Made by a program: the position numbers and the translations under genes
Assembly (NCBI RefSeq): GCF_007859675.1
Contig: NZ_CP042305.1
Span: forward strand, 2,604,001 to 2,668,000
Direction of reading: 5' to 3'
DNA from: Humibacter ginsenosidimutans
GTDB taxonomy: Bacteria > Actinomycetota > Actinomycetes > Actinomycetales > Microbacteriaceae
Length of the DNA: 64,000 nucleotides
The notes under the pieces: model-generated
What the model saw: the letters and a program-made list of their open reading frames with translations, nothing else
What the model was told of the DNA's origin: nothing
The model's database searches: none
In this document: piece by piece, positions 38,815-46,847 of the stretch
Layout of the letters: each line of letters opens with the position of its first letter
How positions within the stretch are numbered: the stretch's first letter is position 1

Positions 38815-39333
38815 CTACCCGCGCACGTCCCAGAGGTGGTGCACCGGATCGTGGATGAAGTAGCGGGCGAGCGACTCGACCGTGAACACCGAGCCGTCGC
38901 TGCGGCGGCCGCTTCGGCCGAGAGCCGAGTCGGGAACGGCGGCCCAGGCATCCGCCAGCGCGTAGGCCCTGGTGTGCAGCTCGTCGGCGACCGCCGCGGG
39001 GTCCTGCTCGCCGTACCGACCCGCGATGGCCGTCGCGTCCTGGTCCCAGTTCTCGAACGCGGGGTCGTCCTGCTCCAAGAGCAGGCGCAGCCGCCCCGCC
39101 ATCACGTCGTAGACGTCGCGCACGTGCGCGGCGTACTCGAGGGGCGACCAGGTGCTGTCGTCGGGACGCGCGCTCACGTCTGCGCGCTCGAGCACGGGCA
39201 TCCATGCGTCCGCGTTCTCCCGCGTCATGGCGGGGACGTCGCGGTACTCGATGGCGCTCGCGTCGAACCCGCATTCGGGGCAGCGGCGCTCGAGCACCCA
39301 GGTCCAGCTCTTGGTCTCGGGAACGATCGGCAT
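38815..39333 (-). CDS. DinB-family protein
   Basis: 172-residue DinB-like four-helix protein. An N-terminal strand with RRCPECGFDASAIEY precedes the bundle; the metal-binding histidine positions are represented by SPLEYAAHVRDVYDVMAGR and YFIHDPVHHLWDV. DinB proteins include mycothiol- or bacillithiol-dependent transferases and damage-inducible proteins; this subgroup is common in actinobacteria and its reaction is unknown. ATG at 39331-39333. It follows the serine hydrolase gene by 29 bp on the same strand. Confidence 0.82.
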   Translation of the reverse strand: MPIVPETKSWTWVLERRCPECGFDASAIEYRDVPAMTRENADAWMPVLERADVSARPDDSTWSPLEYAAHVRDVYDVMAGRLRLLLEQDDPAFENWDQDATAIAGRYGEQDPAAVADELHTRAYALADAWAAVPDSALGRSGRRSDGSVFTVESLARYFIHDPVHHLWDVRG

Positions 39334-39362
39334 GCCTCGACGATACGGCAGCGCCGCCCGCG

Positions 39363-40724
39363 TCAGTTCGACGGGATCGGGCGGTAGGCCGCGGTCGTGC
39401 TCGGCGCCGGCGTGGACGTGGGAGCCGGAGCCGACGGAGTGGAGTCCTTCGGCGGGCACGTCGCCAGTGAGGCGAGCGACGCCTTGGCGTCGTCGGCCGT
39501 CCACGGCAGCGTGATGGTCGGCGCCTTCTCGCCCGCCGACGCTTTGAAGGTCGTCGCCATGGAGGTGAGCTCCATGGCGAGCGCCTGAGCGTAGGCAGCA
39601 CCCGACGTGGAGTTGTTGAGCATGACGATCACGGTGAGGCCGGAGGTCGGGTCGCTCAGCATGGCGGTGATGAACCCCGGCACCGCGCCGTCGTGTCCGC
39701 GCATCGGGCCGAGTTCGAGGCCGCCCATGCCGTAGCGCTGCCACGACGCGACATTCGTGCCGAGCGGCACGGTCTTCCACGCAGCCTTCTGCGCGTCGCC
39801 CTTCAACAGGGATGCCGTCGCGAACGACTGTGCGAACGTCTTGAGATCGCTCAAGGTCGAGACCACGCCACTCGCCGTCCACGTCGCGCTCGGAGCGACC
39901 TCTGTGTCATCGAGCACCGTGCCGCAGGTCGGAGCGCCCGTCACCTCGTCGAGCGACGTCGCGTAGCCGTGCAGCGCGGACCCGGCAAGGGCTGCCGTGC
40001 TCGGCAGGCTCGACGATGACATGCCCAACGGGTTGAACACCTCGTTGCGGTACAGAGTCTCCCAGTTCTCACCGGTCGCAGCCTGCAGGGCCATGCCCAG
40101 CAGGATGTATCCCGTGTTGGAATACGCCCATTGCACGCCGGGCGCAGCCGTGCGTGGCTGACCCATCCCGTTGGAGACCAGCTCGAGCGGCACGTAGGTG
40201 CGCAGCGGATTGTCGGTGAGCTGCTGAGCGAGCGCCGGCTGGTAGTCGCCGAGGCCGGACGTGTTCTGGCAGAGCTGTCCGAGCGTCAGGTCGTCGATGC
40301 CGACCATGCGTGGCAGATACTTGGAGACCTGGTCGTTCAGCCGCACCTTGCCCTGTTGCACGAGCGAGAGCAGCACCGTGCAGGTCATCGGCTTCGTCAC
40401 CGATCCGATGCGCCACGGCATGTCGACGCTCACCGGAGTGGAGCCCTTCGTGGTCGTCGTGCCGAGCCCGGCCGTGTAATTGCCGGCCCACGGTGCCCAC
40501 ACGCCTACGATCGCACCGGATGCCCCCGCCTGCTTCATCGCGTCGGTCACCGCGGCCTTCACCGCGTCGGCCTCCGCCGACGGAAGCGTCACCGTCGCCT
40601 GCGAGTGGGTGGGGGTCGAGGCCGGCTGCGTGCATCCGGCAAGCCCCATGGATGCCGTCAGCAGCGCCGCGACGCCGACCACCAGCGCCGCGAATCGACG
40701 CGCGCGTCCCCCACGTCGTGACAT
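39363..40724 (-). CDS. Serine hydrolase (beta-lactamase family) lipoprotein
   Basis: 453-residue exported class-C beta-lactamase/DD-peptidase-like protein. The signal peptide ends in the lipobox LAGC. Active-site motifs: SVTK (S-x-x-K, in WRIGSVTKPMT), YSN (WAYSNTGY) and HDG in place of KTG (RGHDGAVPGF). The C-terminus is Pro/Ser/Thr-rich (STPSAPAPTSTPAPSTT). Family members trim peptidoglycan or hydrolyse esters and D-amino-acid peptides; few give real beta-lactam resistance. Outer face of the cell membrane. Confidence 0.87.
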   Translation of the reverse strand: MSRRGGRARRFAALVVGVAALLTASMGLAGCTQPASTPTHSQATVTLPSAEADAVKAAVTDAMKQAGASGAIVGVWAPWAGNYTAGLGTTTTKGSTPVSVDMPWRIGSVTKPMTCTVLLSLVQQGKVRLNDQVSKYLPRMVGIDDLTLGQLCQNTSGLGDYQPALAQQLTDNPLRTYVPLELVSNGMGQPRTAAPGVQWAYSNTGYILLGMALQAATGENWETLYRNEVFNPLGMSSSSLPSTAALAGSALHGYATSLDEVTGAPTCGTVLDDTEVAPSATWTASGVVSTLSDLKTFAQSFATASLLKGDAQKAAWKTVPLGTNVASWQRYGMGGLELGPMRGHDGAVPGFITAMLSDPTSGLTVIVMLNNSTSGAAYAQALAMELTSMATTFKASAGEKAPTITLPWTADDAKASLASLATCPPKDSTPSAPAPTSTPAPSTTAAYRPIPSN

Positions 40725-41000
40725 GCCTTACCCCCGTGGTCCCCCCGGTCCAGTGTTTTCAGCCTAAACGGGGTCTCGCCGAATCCGGGCAGCGACCAGT
40801 AACGAGAAGACAACGGAGGTATCGAAATCATCCGATCGGATGAGGATGGTGCGGCTGCCGTCGTTCGCGGTGCAGGACATGCGGGCATCGGAGCGTCTAT
40901 CCGTCTTCGCCGCCTGCATATCCTGCACCGTGGCCGCGGCGGTGGGAACGAGCCCGCGGTGCGAACAGGCGTTGCGGTGCGCGGACGCGTCGACCGGCCC

Positions 41001-42278
41001 CTACTCGCCGCGCATGAATCGGTCGACGTCGCGATCGACCATGACGTCGCGCGGCCGCAGCGGACGCGAGAGGTAGAGACCGTCGAGCGAGGTGAGTCGG
41101 CTCAGCGCCACGTAGGTCTGGCCCGGCGTGAACGCCCCGGCGCCGAGGTCGACGATGGCGCTGTCGTACGTCTTGCCCTGGGACTTGTGGATGGTGACCG
41201 CCCACGCCAGCCGCAGTGGGAACTGCGTGAACTCGGCGGCGACATCCTTCGTCAGCTTCTTCGTGAGCGGGTTGTAGGTGTACTTGTAGCGCTCCCAGAC
41301 CGCGGGCTCCACCTCGTGCACGTCGCCGTCGACGTCGACCCACACGGTCGAGTCGATCTTCACGACGGTGCCGATGGTGCCGTTGACCCAGCGCGGCGGC
41401 TCGCCGCCCATGCCCGTGTCGTTGCGCAGGAACATGACCTGGGCGCCGACCTTGAGCTCGAGCGTCTCGTCTGCAGGGTAGTTGCGCTGGCCGAAGTCTC
41501 CGGAGACCTCGGCCTTGGCCGAGAGCACCCGACCGGGCAGCCGTTTCAGCGCCGCCGCGTTGATGCGGTTGACGGTGTCGTTACGGGTGGCGAGCGTGAT
41601 CGTGCCGTCGTCCGGCTTCGGGCGGGCGCCGACGCCGTTGAGGCGATCGGCGATCTCCTTGGTGACGCGTCCGTGCCGCACGGCGTTGAGCATGTGCTTG
41701 AAGTCGAGCTCGTGCTGTCGGTGGATCTCGCTCAGCTCGAAGCGGCGAAGGGATGTCTCCTGCCACACCTTCGCGTCGAAGAACCACATCGAACGGTAAT
41801 GGTCGGCGAAGTACGCGCGTTCCTCGGCATCGCCGGGCACCGGCGCGAGCTGGTACGGGTCGCCGAAGAGCACGATCTGCACGCCGCCGAAGGGCTCGGC
41901 CTTGCGCTGCCGCGCTTGACGGAGGGAGCGGTCGATGGCATCCATCAGATCCGCGTTGACCATGGACACCTCGTCGATGACGAGGGTGTCGATGGAGTTC
42001 AGCATCTTGACGAGCTCGCGCGGCTGGTCGAGGTCGTGGTCGGCGATCACACCGATCGGCAGCCGGAGCAGGGAGTGGATGGTCTGGCCGCCGACGTTGA
42101 GAGCCGCCACGCCCGTCGGTGCGCTGATCACGAGCTGCTTCTCGGTGTTCCACGCCAGATGATTGAGCAGCGTCGACTTTCCGGTGCCCGCTCGGCCTGT
42201 GACGAAGACGTGCTGCTTGGTGTGCTCGATGGCATCGAAGACCGCCGACTGCTCGGCGGAGAGCTTCAGGGCGCTCAC
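41001..42278 (-). CDS. PIF1/RecD-like DNA helicase
   Basis: 425-residue superfamily 1B helicase. Walker A is GRAGTGKST, motif II is TLVIDEVSMV, motif III is VLFGDPYQLAPV, and the C-terminal UvrD-like part has WAVTIHKSQGKTYD and TYVALSRLTSLDGL. It lacks the N-terminal and SH3-like extensions of RecD2, so it is closer to short PIF1-like proteins. It probably unwinds DNA with 5'-3' polarity, judged from the family. The start overlaps the CopD-CtaG stop (ATGA), an unexpected partner. Confidence 0.88.
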   Translation of the reverse strand: MSALKLSAEQSAVFDAIEHTKQHVFVTGRAGTGKSTLLNHLAWNTEKQLVISAPTGVAALNVGGQTIHSLLRLPIGVIADHDLDQPRELVKMLNSIDTLVIDEVSMVNADLMDAIDRSLRQARQRKAEPFGGVQIVLFGDPYQLAPVPGDAEERAYFADHYRSMWFFDAKVWQETSLRRFELSEIHRQHELDFKHMLNAVRHGRVTKEIADRLNGVGARPKPDDGTITLATRNDTVNRINAAALKRLPGRVLSAKAEVSGDFGQRNYPADETLELKVGAQVMFLRNDTGMGGEPPRWVNGTIGTVVKIDSTVWVDVDGDVHEVEPAVWERYKYTYNPLTKKLTKDVAAEFTQFPLRLAWAVTIHKSQGKTYDSAIVDLGAGAFTPGQTYVALSRLTSLDGLYLSRPLRPRDVMVDRDVDRFMRGE

Positions 42279-44356
42279 CTCTGCGGCTCTTTCGCGGCCC
42301 TCGAATCGCGCGCCGTGCCATCCCTGTCACCGCGGGCCGCAGCGGAGGAGACGGCTTCCGCGGCATCGACACCGCCGCCCACCGTGGCGTCACCGGCGCT
42401 CCCGCCGGATGCCATGCGCTGCAGCATGGCGTTGTAGGCAGCGAGCTCCGCGTCTCCGCTGCGATCGGCCTGTCGGTCTCGACGCTTGGTCTCTTTGTCG
42501 TCGCTGCGGCTCCACTGCACGGCCACCGCGATGGCCAGCACGAGCGTGGGGATCTCGCCGATGCTCCACGCGATGCCGCCCGCCAACTGCTGATCGGCCA
42601 TCGGGGTCGCGCCCCAGGTGCGCCCCATGGCGCCGAACCAATCGGCGAGGAACAGTCCGTCCGCGGTGAGGATCGACAGCCCGAAGAACGCGTGGAACGC
42701 CATCGTGGCAAGGAGCAGCACGAGACGCAGCGGATAGGGCAAGCGGTAGGGAACCGGGTCGATGCCGATGAGCGAGAGCACGAAGAGGTACCCGGTGATC
42801 AGGAAGTGGGTGATCATCCACTCGTGCCCGATGTGGTCGGTGGTGGCCCAGCGGAACAGCGGCGAGTAGTAGAACACCCACAGCGAGCCCGCGAAGAGCA
42901 CAGCCGTCACGATGGGGTGGGTGATGAACCGGGAGAACCGGGAGTGCACAGCGAGCAGGATCCACTCGCGCAGTCCGCGCGAGCCGTCGGTGCGTTTGTG
43001 GATGGCGCGCAGCGCGAGCGTCACAGGCGCGCCGGGCACCAGCATCAGCGGTATCGCCATGGTGAGCAGCATGTGCGCCAGCATGTGGCTGGAGAACAGG
43101 TACTTCTCGTAGACGTTGATTCCGCCGTTGGTGACCCACAGCAGTGAGAGGATGCCCGCCACCCACGCGATCGTGCGCCCCACCGGCCACTTGTCGCCGC
43201 GGCGGTGCAACCGCCAGACGGCCGCGAAGTAGAAGAAGAGGGCGAAGCAGCAGCCGATGAGCCACAACGGGTCCACGTTCACGCCGAAGATGTAGCGCGC
43301 AAGCGTCAGGGGCGCGGGAAGCGGTTCGCCGGTGAGCACCTCGGCGGGAGTCGGCTGCGACACCGCGGTCTGCGCCACCGGTGTCGCGGTGCGTGCGAGG
43401 GCGGCCGCCACGCCGGATGCGATGCCCATGAAGGCGAGCTCGGCTGCGACCATCCACCAGAACGGTCCTCGGCTGGCGTGCCGCTTCAGCCGCTCGATCA
43501 GGTAGCGGCGCTGCACCATGCCGAACAGGCCGAGCACGACGAGCGCGAGCACCTTCACCAGCACGAGCACGCCGTAGGCGGTGAGCAGGTTGTTCAGGGT
43601 GCCGATGCGCAGGTCGGCGTTGATGATGCCGGAGAACGCCACGACCACGAAGCAGATGATGGCGAGCGTGGAGAACCGCTCGAGCACCGGCACGAGCCTG
43701 TCTTTGCCGAGTGCCTTGCGAATGAGCACGAGCGTGAGCAGACCGCCCACCCAGATGGCCGCGAACGCCAGGTGAAGGCCGAGCGAGGTGATCGCCTGGT
43801 CGTGGCCCGCCGTGCCGGCCGCGTGCCCGCTGAGCGCCATCGGCACGAGCGAGCACAGCGCGATCGCCGTGACGAACACGAGCGCCGTCTGGTTGCGCAC
43901 CGCGAAGCTCAGCACCGTGGTGACGGCGGCGATCAGCGTGATCGCCAGCCACACCTGTCCGATGGCGATCTGCGTCGCGAACTGACCGATGCCGTCGCTG
44001 AACGCCTGGTCGAAGCCGATCGGCGACCCCGTCACGTCGAGGTAGGTGAGGATGCCCGTGACCGCGCTCGAGACCGTCATGATCGCTGCCGAGGCCGCCG
44101 CGACATCCAGCGCCCGCTCGTACTCGGCCTTGCCGGAGCCGAGCGCGAAGCACGCCATGACGAGCGCGCCGATCATGCCTGCTGCGCTGAGGTTGACGAA
44201 CAGGTTCGCGACGGGCAGACCCCAGCGCACGACGGGACCCGGGTCGAGCAGCGCGGGCGCCGACGCGGCACCGCCGTACGCCAGTGCCGCGATGATCGCG
44301 AGGAGTGCGAAGACGACGAGGGCGACGGGACCCGCGACGCGTTGCACTCTTTTCAC
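42275..44356 (-). CDS. CopD-CtaG fusion membrane protein
   Basis: 693-residue membrane protein. The first half (about 1-320) is a CopD-like copper resistance domain with about eight or nine helices; conserved histidines lie in LSGHAAGTAGHDQAI and LGLHLAFAAIWVGG. The second half (about 345-620) is a caa3-type cytochrome oxidase assembly domain (CtaG) with SSHMLAHMLLTMAIPLML and IGHEWMITHFLITGYLFVL. The last 75 residues are charged and disordered. Such fusions are common in actinobacteria and are linked to copper supply to oxidase. It leads a two-gene unit with the helicase. Confidence 0.87.
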   Translation of the reverse strand: MKRVQRVAGPVALVVFALLAIIAALAYGGAASAPALLDPGPVVRWGLPVANLFVNLSAAGMIGALVMACFALGSGKAEYERALDVAAASAAIMTVSSAVTGILTYLDVTGSPIGFDQAFSDGIGQFATQIAIGQVWLAITLIAAVTTVLSFAVRNQTALVFVTAIALCSLVPMALSGHAAGTAGHDQAITSLGLHLAFAAIWVGGLLTLVLIRKALGKDRLVPVLERFSTLAIICFVVVAFSGIINADLRIGTLNNLLTAYGVLVLVKVLALVVLGLFGMVQRRYLIERLKRHASRGPFWWMVAAELAFMGIASGVAAALARTATPVAQTAVSQPTPAEVLTGEPLPAPLTLARYIFGVNVDPLWLIGCCFALFFYFAAVWRLHRRGDKWPVGRTIAWVAGILSLLWVTNGGINVYEKYLFSSHMLAHMLLTMAIPLMLVPGAPVTLALRAIHKRTDGSRGLREWILLAVHSRFSRFITHPIVTAVLFAGSLWVFYYSPLFRWATTDHIGHEWMITHFLITGYLFVLSLIGIDPVPYRLPYPLRLVLLLATMAFHAFFGLSILTADGLFLADWFGAMGRTWGATPMADQQLAGGIAWSIGEIPTLVLAIAVAVQWSRSDDKETKRRDRQADRSGDAELAAYNAMLQRMASGGSAGDATVGGGVDAAEAVSSAAARGDRDGTARDSRAAKEPQR

Positions 44357-44506
44357 GTCATCCAGCGTAGGCGCTGGAACCTGGGCGCACGGCCCGGTGG
44401 TGGATGCCTGTGGGCAGCCCCCTCTCGCGCCTCACTGCGCCCGCGGAGTCGCGACGCGCGCAACGGCGAGACGCCCCGATGGCGACGAGCCACCGGGCAA
44501 CGGCGG

Positions 44507-44540
44507 TCGGGTGGAGGGTGGTTCGTCGGGTGGAGGGTGG
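44507..44540. repeat. Short direct repeat
   Basis: TCGGGTGGAGGGTGG occurs twice with a 19-bp period. The 340-bp region 44357-44697 otherwise holds only the CopD-CtaG upstream sequence and the HU terminator; I see no gene in it. Confidence 0.6.
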
Positions 44541-44648
44541 CTAGCGCCCGGAGTCGGACAGAGAGCGGCGGTGCGGAAGGGCGGTGGAAGCGCGGCGTAG
44601 GGGCGACAGACCTGCTGGAAATGCAAGGGGCACCCGCCCCCGATGCGA

Positions 44649-44684
44649 GAAGAGGGGATGCCGGCGAACCGGCATCCCCTCTTC
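44649..44684 (-). terminator. HU gene terminator
   Basis: Very stable hairpin: 16-bp perfect stem GAAGAGGGGATGCCGG / CCGGCATCCCCTCTTC with tetraloop CGAA, 14 bp after the HU stop on the minus strand. No U-run follows. Confidence 0.8.
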
Positions 44685-44697
44685 GCAGCGCTGGTGG

Positions 44698-44985
44698 CTA
44701 CTTGACGGAAGCCTTGAGCTTGCTGCCCGCGGTCAGCTTGACGCGGTGACCGGCCGGGATCTTGATCTCGGCGCCGGTCTGCGGGTTGCGGCCCGTACGC
44801 GCGGCCGTGGACGTGCGCTCTGCGGCGAGCCAGCCCGGGATGGTGACCTTGCCCCCGCCTGCGACGGTCTCGGCGATGGTCGCGAAGAAAGCGTCGACCA
44901 CAGCCCCCACGGCGGCCTGGCTCTGACCGGTCGATGCGGCAACCGCCGCGACGAGCTCGGTCTTGTTCAGCGACTTGTCAGCCAT
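44698..44985 (-). CDS. hup: HU family DNA-binding protein
   Basis: 95-residue nucleoid protein. It has the full HU fold: helical start MADKSLNKTELVAAVAA, then VTIPGWLAAERTSTAARTGR and the DNA-gripping arm NPQTGAEIKIPAGHRVKLTA. The long Lys/Ala-rich C-terminal tail of mycobacterial HupB is absent, so this is the short form. It has its own terminator and lies downstream of a 930-bp intergenic region with tandem repeats. Confidence 0.95.
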   Translation of the reverse strand: MADKSLNKTELVAAVAASTGQSQAAVGAVVDAFFATIAETVAGGGKVTIPGWLAAERTSTAARTGRNPQTGAEIKIPAGHRVKLTAGSKLKASVK

Positions 44986-45109
44986 TGAGTGTCCTCCTCG
45001 GACGTTCTGCTGCTGAGCAGCGTTTGGTGTTGAACTTCACGGCGATGAGCCGCTCAGAGTGATTCGTGAAAGCGGATGCCCCGCGAACCGCCCTCAAAGT
45101 ACCAAGAAA

Positions 45110-45125
45110 CCGCGGAATTCCGCGG
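45110..45125. terminator. Perfect 16-bp palindrome followed by T-run
   Basis: CCGCGGAATTCCGCGG is a perfect palindrome followed on the plus strand by ATTTTTCGGGGTTTT, and flanked on the other side by A-rich sequence. It could terminate transcription from either side, or bind a dimeric protein upstream of hup. Confidence 0.5.
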
Positions 45126-45189
45126 ATTTTTCGGGGTTTTCGTGTCGATCGGCGCGCTCAGGTGACGTCAGGCGACGTTCCAGGCCCAG

Positions 45190-45219
45190 TTATGCACAGA
45201 ATCGGCCGAGTTATGCACA
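45190..45219 (+). promoter_or_regulatory. Two DnaA-box-like motifs
   Basis: TTATGCACA occurs at 45190-45198 and 45211-45219, matching the relaxed DnaA box TTWTNCACA, 21 bp apart, i.e. two helical turns, in the same orientation. They lie directly before the 79-bp tandem array. This does not make the region an origin (no dnaA or dnaN nearby). Confidence 0.4.
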
Positions 45220-45220
45220 G

Positions 45221-45710
45221 GCGATTGAGGCGAGAGGCAAGCGAGCTTGCTCGCTTGGCCGAGCCGATTGAGCCTGCGAGCGACACCGTCGCGACACAGG
45301 CGATTGAGGCGAGAGGCAAGCGAGCTTGCTCGCTTGGCCGAGCCGATTGAGCCTGCGAGCGACACCGCCGCGACACAGGCGATTGAGGCGAGAGGCAAGC
45401 GAGCTTGCTCGCTTGGCCGAGCCGATTGAGCCTGCGAGCGACACCGCCGCGACACAGGCGATTGAGGCGAGAGGCAAGCGAGCTTGCTCGCTTGGCCGAG
45501 CCGATTGAGCCTGCGAGCGACACCGTCGCGACACAGGCGATTGAGGCGAGAGGCAAGCGAGCTTGCTCGCTTGGCCGAGCCGATTGAGCCTGCGAGCGAC
45601 ACCGCCGCGACACAGGCGATTGAGGCGAGAGGCAAGCGAGCTTGCTCGCTTGGCCGAGCCGATTGAGCCTGCGAGCGACACCGTCGCGACACAGGCGATT
45701 GAGGCGAGAG
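45221..45710. repeat. 79-bp tandem repeat array, six copies plus partial
   Basis: Units begin GCGATTGAGGCGAGAGGC at 45221, 45300, 45379, 45458, 45537 and 45616; a 16-bp partial seventh starts at 45695. The copies are identical except one position (T or C in CACCGTCGCG / CACCGCCGCG; order T, C, C, T, C, T). Each unit holds a hairpin CAAGCGAGC-TT-GCTCGCTTG and two GATTGAG motifs. The period is not a multiple of three and both strands stay open, so the long open frames through it are artefacts. Lies between rpsN and hup. Confidence 0.95.
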
Positions 45711-45726
45711 CATCGTCTCCCTGTCA

Positions 45727-45803
45727 CGGAAACAGGACAGATCGCGCTCTCGCACCGAAAACAGGCTGTTTTGGCCTGTTTTCGATCACATGTCCTGTTT
45801 TCG
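45727..45803. repeat. Nested inverted repeats
   Basis: Four copies of a C(A/G)GAAAACAGG-type arm form two nested hairpins: inner CGAAAACAGGC / GCCTGTTTTCG (45756-45766 with 45774-45784), perfect over 11 bp, and outer CGGAAACAGGACA / TGTCCTGTTTTCG (45727-45739 with 45791-45803), one mismatch. A direct repeat CGGGTGGGACCG follows twice. Confidence 0.75.
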
Positions 45804-45840
45804 GAACGGGTGGGACCGTGCACGGGTGGGACCGGGCACG

Positions 45841-45879
45841 CGAAAGGGGCGCCGCTCGTGAGAGCGACGCCCCTTTCGA
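45841..45879 (-). terminator. Terminator of the rpmB-rpmG-rpsN operon
   Basis: Long stem CGAAAGGGGCG-CCGCTC / GAGCG-CGCCCCTTTCG with one C-A mismatch and a GTGA loop, 37 bp after the rpsN stop on the minus strand. Confidence 0.75.
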
Positions 45880-45915
45880 AGCGTTCGGTCAGGCATCCTG
45901 ACCGGCGTGGTCGAC

Positions 45916-46221
45916 TTACCAGCTCGACTTGGTGATGCCGGGCAGCTCGCCACGGTGCGCCATGTCGCGGAAGCGAACACGGGAGATGCCGAACTTGGTC
46001 AGCACACCACGCGGACGGCCGTCGACGGCGTCGCGGCTGCGCAGACGCACCGGCGACGCGTTGCGCGGCAGCTTCTGCAGGCCGACGCGAGCGGCTTCGC
46101 GCTCCTCGTCGGTGGCGTTCGGGTTGATGAGCGCCTTCTTCAGCTCGAGACGCTTCTCGGCGTAGCGGTCGACGACTTCCTGGCGCTGCTTGTTGCGCGC
46201 GATCTTGCTCTTCTTGGCCAT
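45916..46221 (-). CDS. rpsN: 30S ribosomal protein S14, zinc-independent
   Basis: 101-residue S14 of the long form. It starts [20 protein letters not shown] and ends [11 protein letters not shown]. The CxxC zinc-ribbon pairs of the short S14 form are absent ([14 protein letters not shown] instead), so it is the C-minus type that works without zinc. Last gene of rpmB-rpmG-rpsN, two bases after the rpmG stop. In streptomycetes and mycobacteria such a set is a zinc-starvation backup under Zur; here it could be the only copy. Confidence 0.96.
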   Translation of the reverse strand: MAKKSKIARNKQRQEVVDRYAEKRLELKKALINPNATDEEREAARVGLQKLPRNASPVRLRSRDAVDGRPRGVLTKFGISRVRFRDMAHRGELPGITKSSW

Positions 46222-46223
46222 TC

Positions 46224-46391
46224 TTACCGCTCCTCGCGGAATTCGACGTGCTTGCGCACAATGGGGTCGTACTTCTTGAGCACGAGACGGTCGGGGTCGT
46301 TGCGGCGGTTCTTCTTGGTCACATAGGTGTAACCGGTGCCGGCCGTCGAACGGAGCTTGATGATCGGGCGGATGTCCTGCTGCTTGGCCAT
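46224..46391 (-). CDS. rpmG: 50S ribosomal protein L33, zinc-independent
   Basis: 55-residue L33, starting [20 protein letters not shown] and ending [11 protein letters not shown]. It contains no cysteine, so it is a C-minus L33. The ATG shares one base with the rpmB stop codon (TGATG), giving tight translational coupling, and rpsN follows after two bases. Confidence 0.96.
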   Translation of the reverse strand: MAKQQDIRPIIKLRSTAGTGYTYVTKKNRRNDPDRLVLKKYDPIVRKHVEFREER

Positions 46392-46627
46392 CAGATCTTC
46401 TCCCCACGGGCCAGGATGTCCTTGACCACGGACTCGATTCCGCGGGCGTCGATCACCTTGATGCCCTTGGCGCTGACATTCAGCGTGACGTTACGGCGCA
46501 GCGACGGCACGTAGTACGTCTTCTTCTGAATGTTCGGGTCGAAACGACGCTTCGTGCGTCGGTGCGAGTGCGAGATGTTGTGGCCGAAACCGGGCACAGC
46601 TCCCGTCACCTGGCAGACAGCTGCCAT
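46391..46627 (-). CDS. rpmB: 50S ribosomal protein L28, zinc-independent
   Basis: 78-residue L28. Starts [20 protein letters not shown], with the conserved [14 protein letters not shown] and [21 protein letters not shown]. Only one cysteine remains where zinc-binding L28 has CxxC pairs, so it is C-minus. AGGAAA lies five bases before the ATG. First gene of the operon; the 220-bp upstream region shows no Zur-box match like that at 53501-53515. Confidence 0.96.
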   Translation of the reverse strand: MAAVCQVTGAVPGFGHNISHSHRRTKRRFDPNIQKKTYYVPSLRRNVTLNVSAKGIKVIDARGIESVVKDILARGEKI

Positions 46628-46847
46628 GATTTTCCTCCATCGATACCGAAGGGCGGATGCCCTTCCCAAGATCTCTTGTCGGCGCACACAACGACTCACC
46701 GCGGTTTGCGAAGAGGGGATTGTGTGGGCGAACTGCGCAGAGGAGCCCGCGCAGACGAACAGCAAGTCTACGCGACACGCCGCATCCACCCAAATCGGGG
46801 CCGATGCGCGAGGGCGAGCGATGCCGCGCGGGTTGCAACGGCAAGGA

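Noticed and set aside
39363..40724. Antibiotic-resistance beta-lactamase
   Set aside because: HDG replaces KTG and the architecture fits cell-wall or esterase-type serine hydrolases; no evidence for resistance.
40725..41000. Small gene between helicase and serine hydrolase
   Set aside because: Short frames on both strands lack start signals and coherent composition.
45100..45220. Chromosome origin (DnaA-box-like sites)
   Set aside because: Only two relaxed matches, and no dnaA, dnaN, gyrB or rpmH nearby.
45221..45710. CRISPR array
   Set aside because: The whole 79-bp unit repeats; there are no unique spacers and no cas genes.
45158..46261. Long open frames on both strands through the 79-bp array, ending in Ser/Arg-rich repeats
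   Set aside because: The period is not a multiple of three, both strands are open, and one frame runs through rpsN in the wrong phase; no start signals.
46628..46847. Zur box upstream of rpmB
   Set aside because: No stretch fits TGAnAATGATnnTCA.
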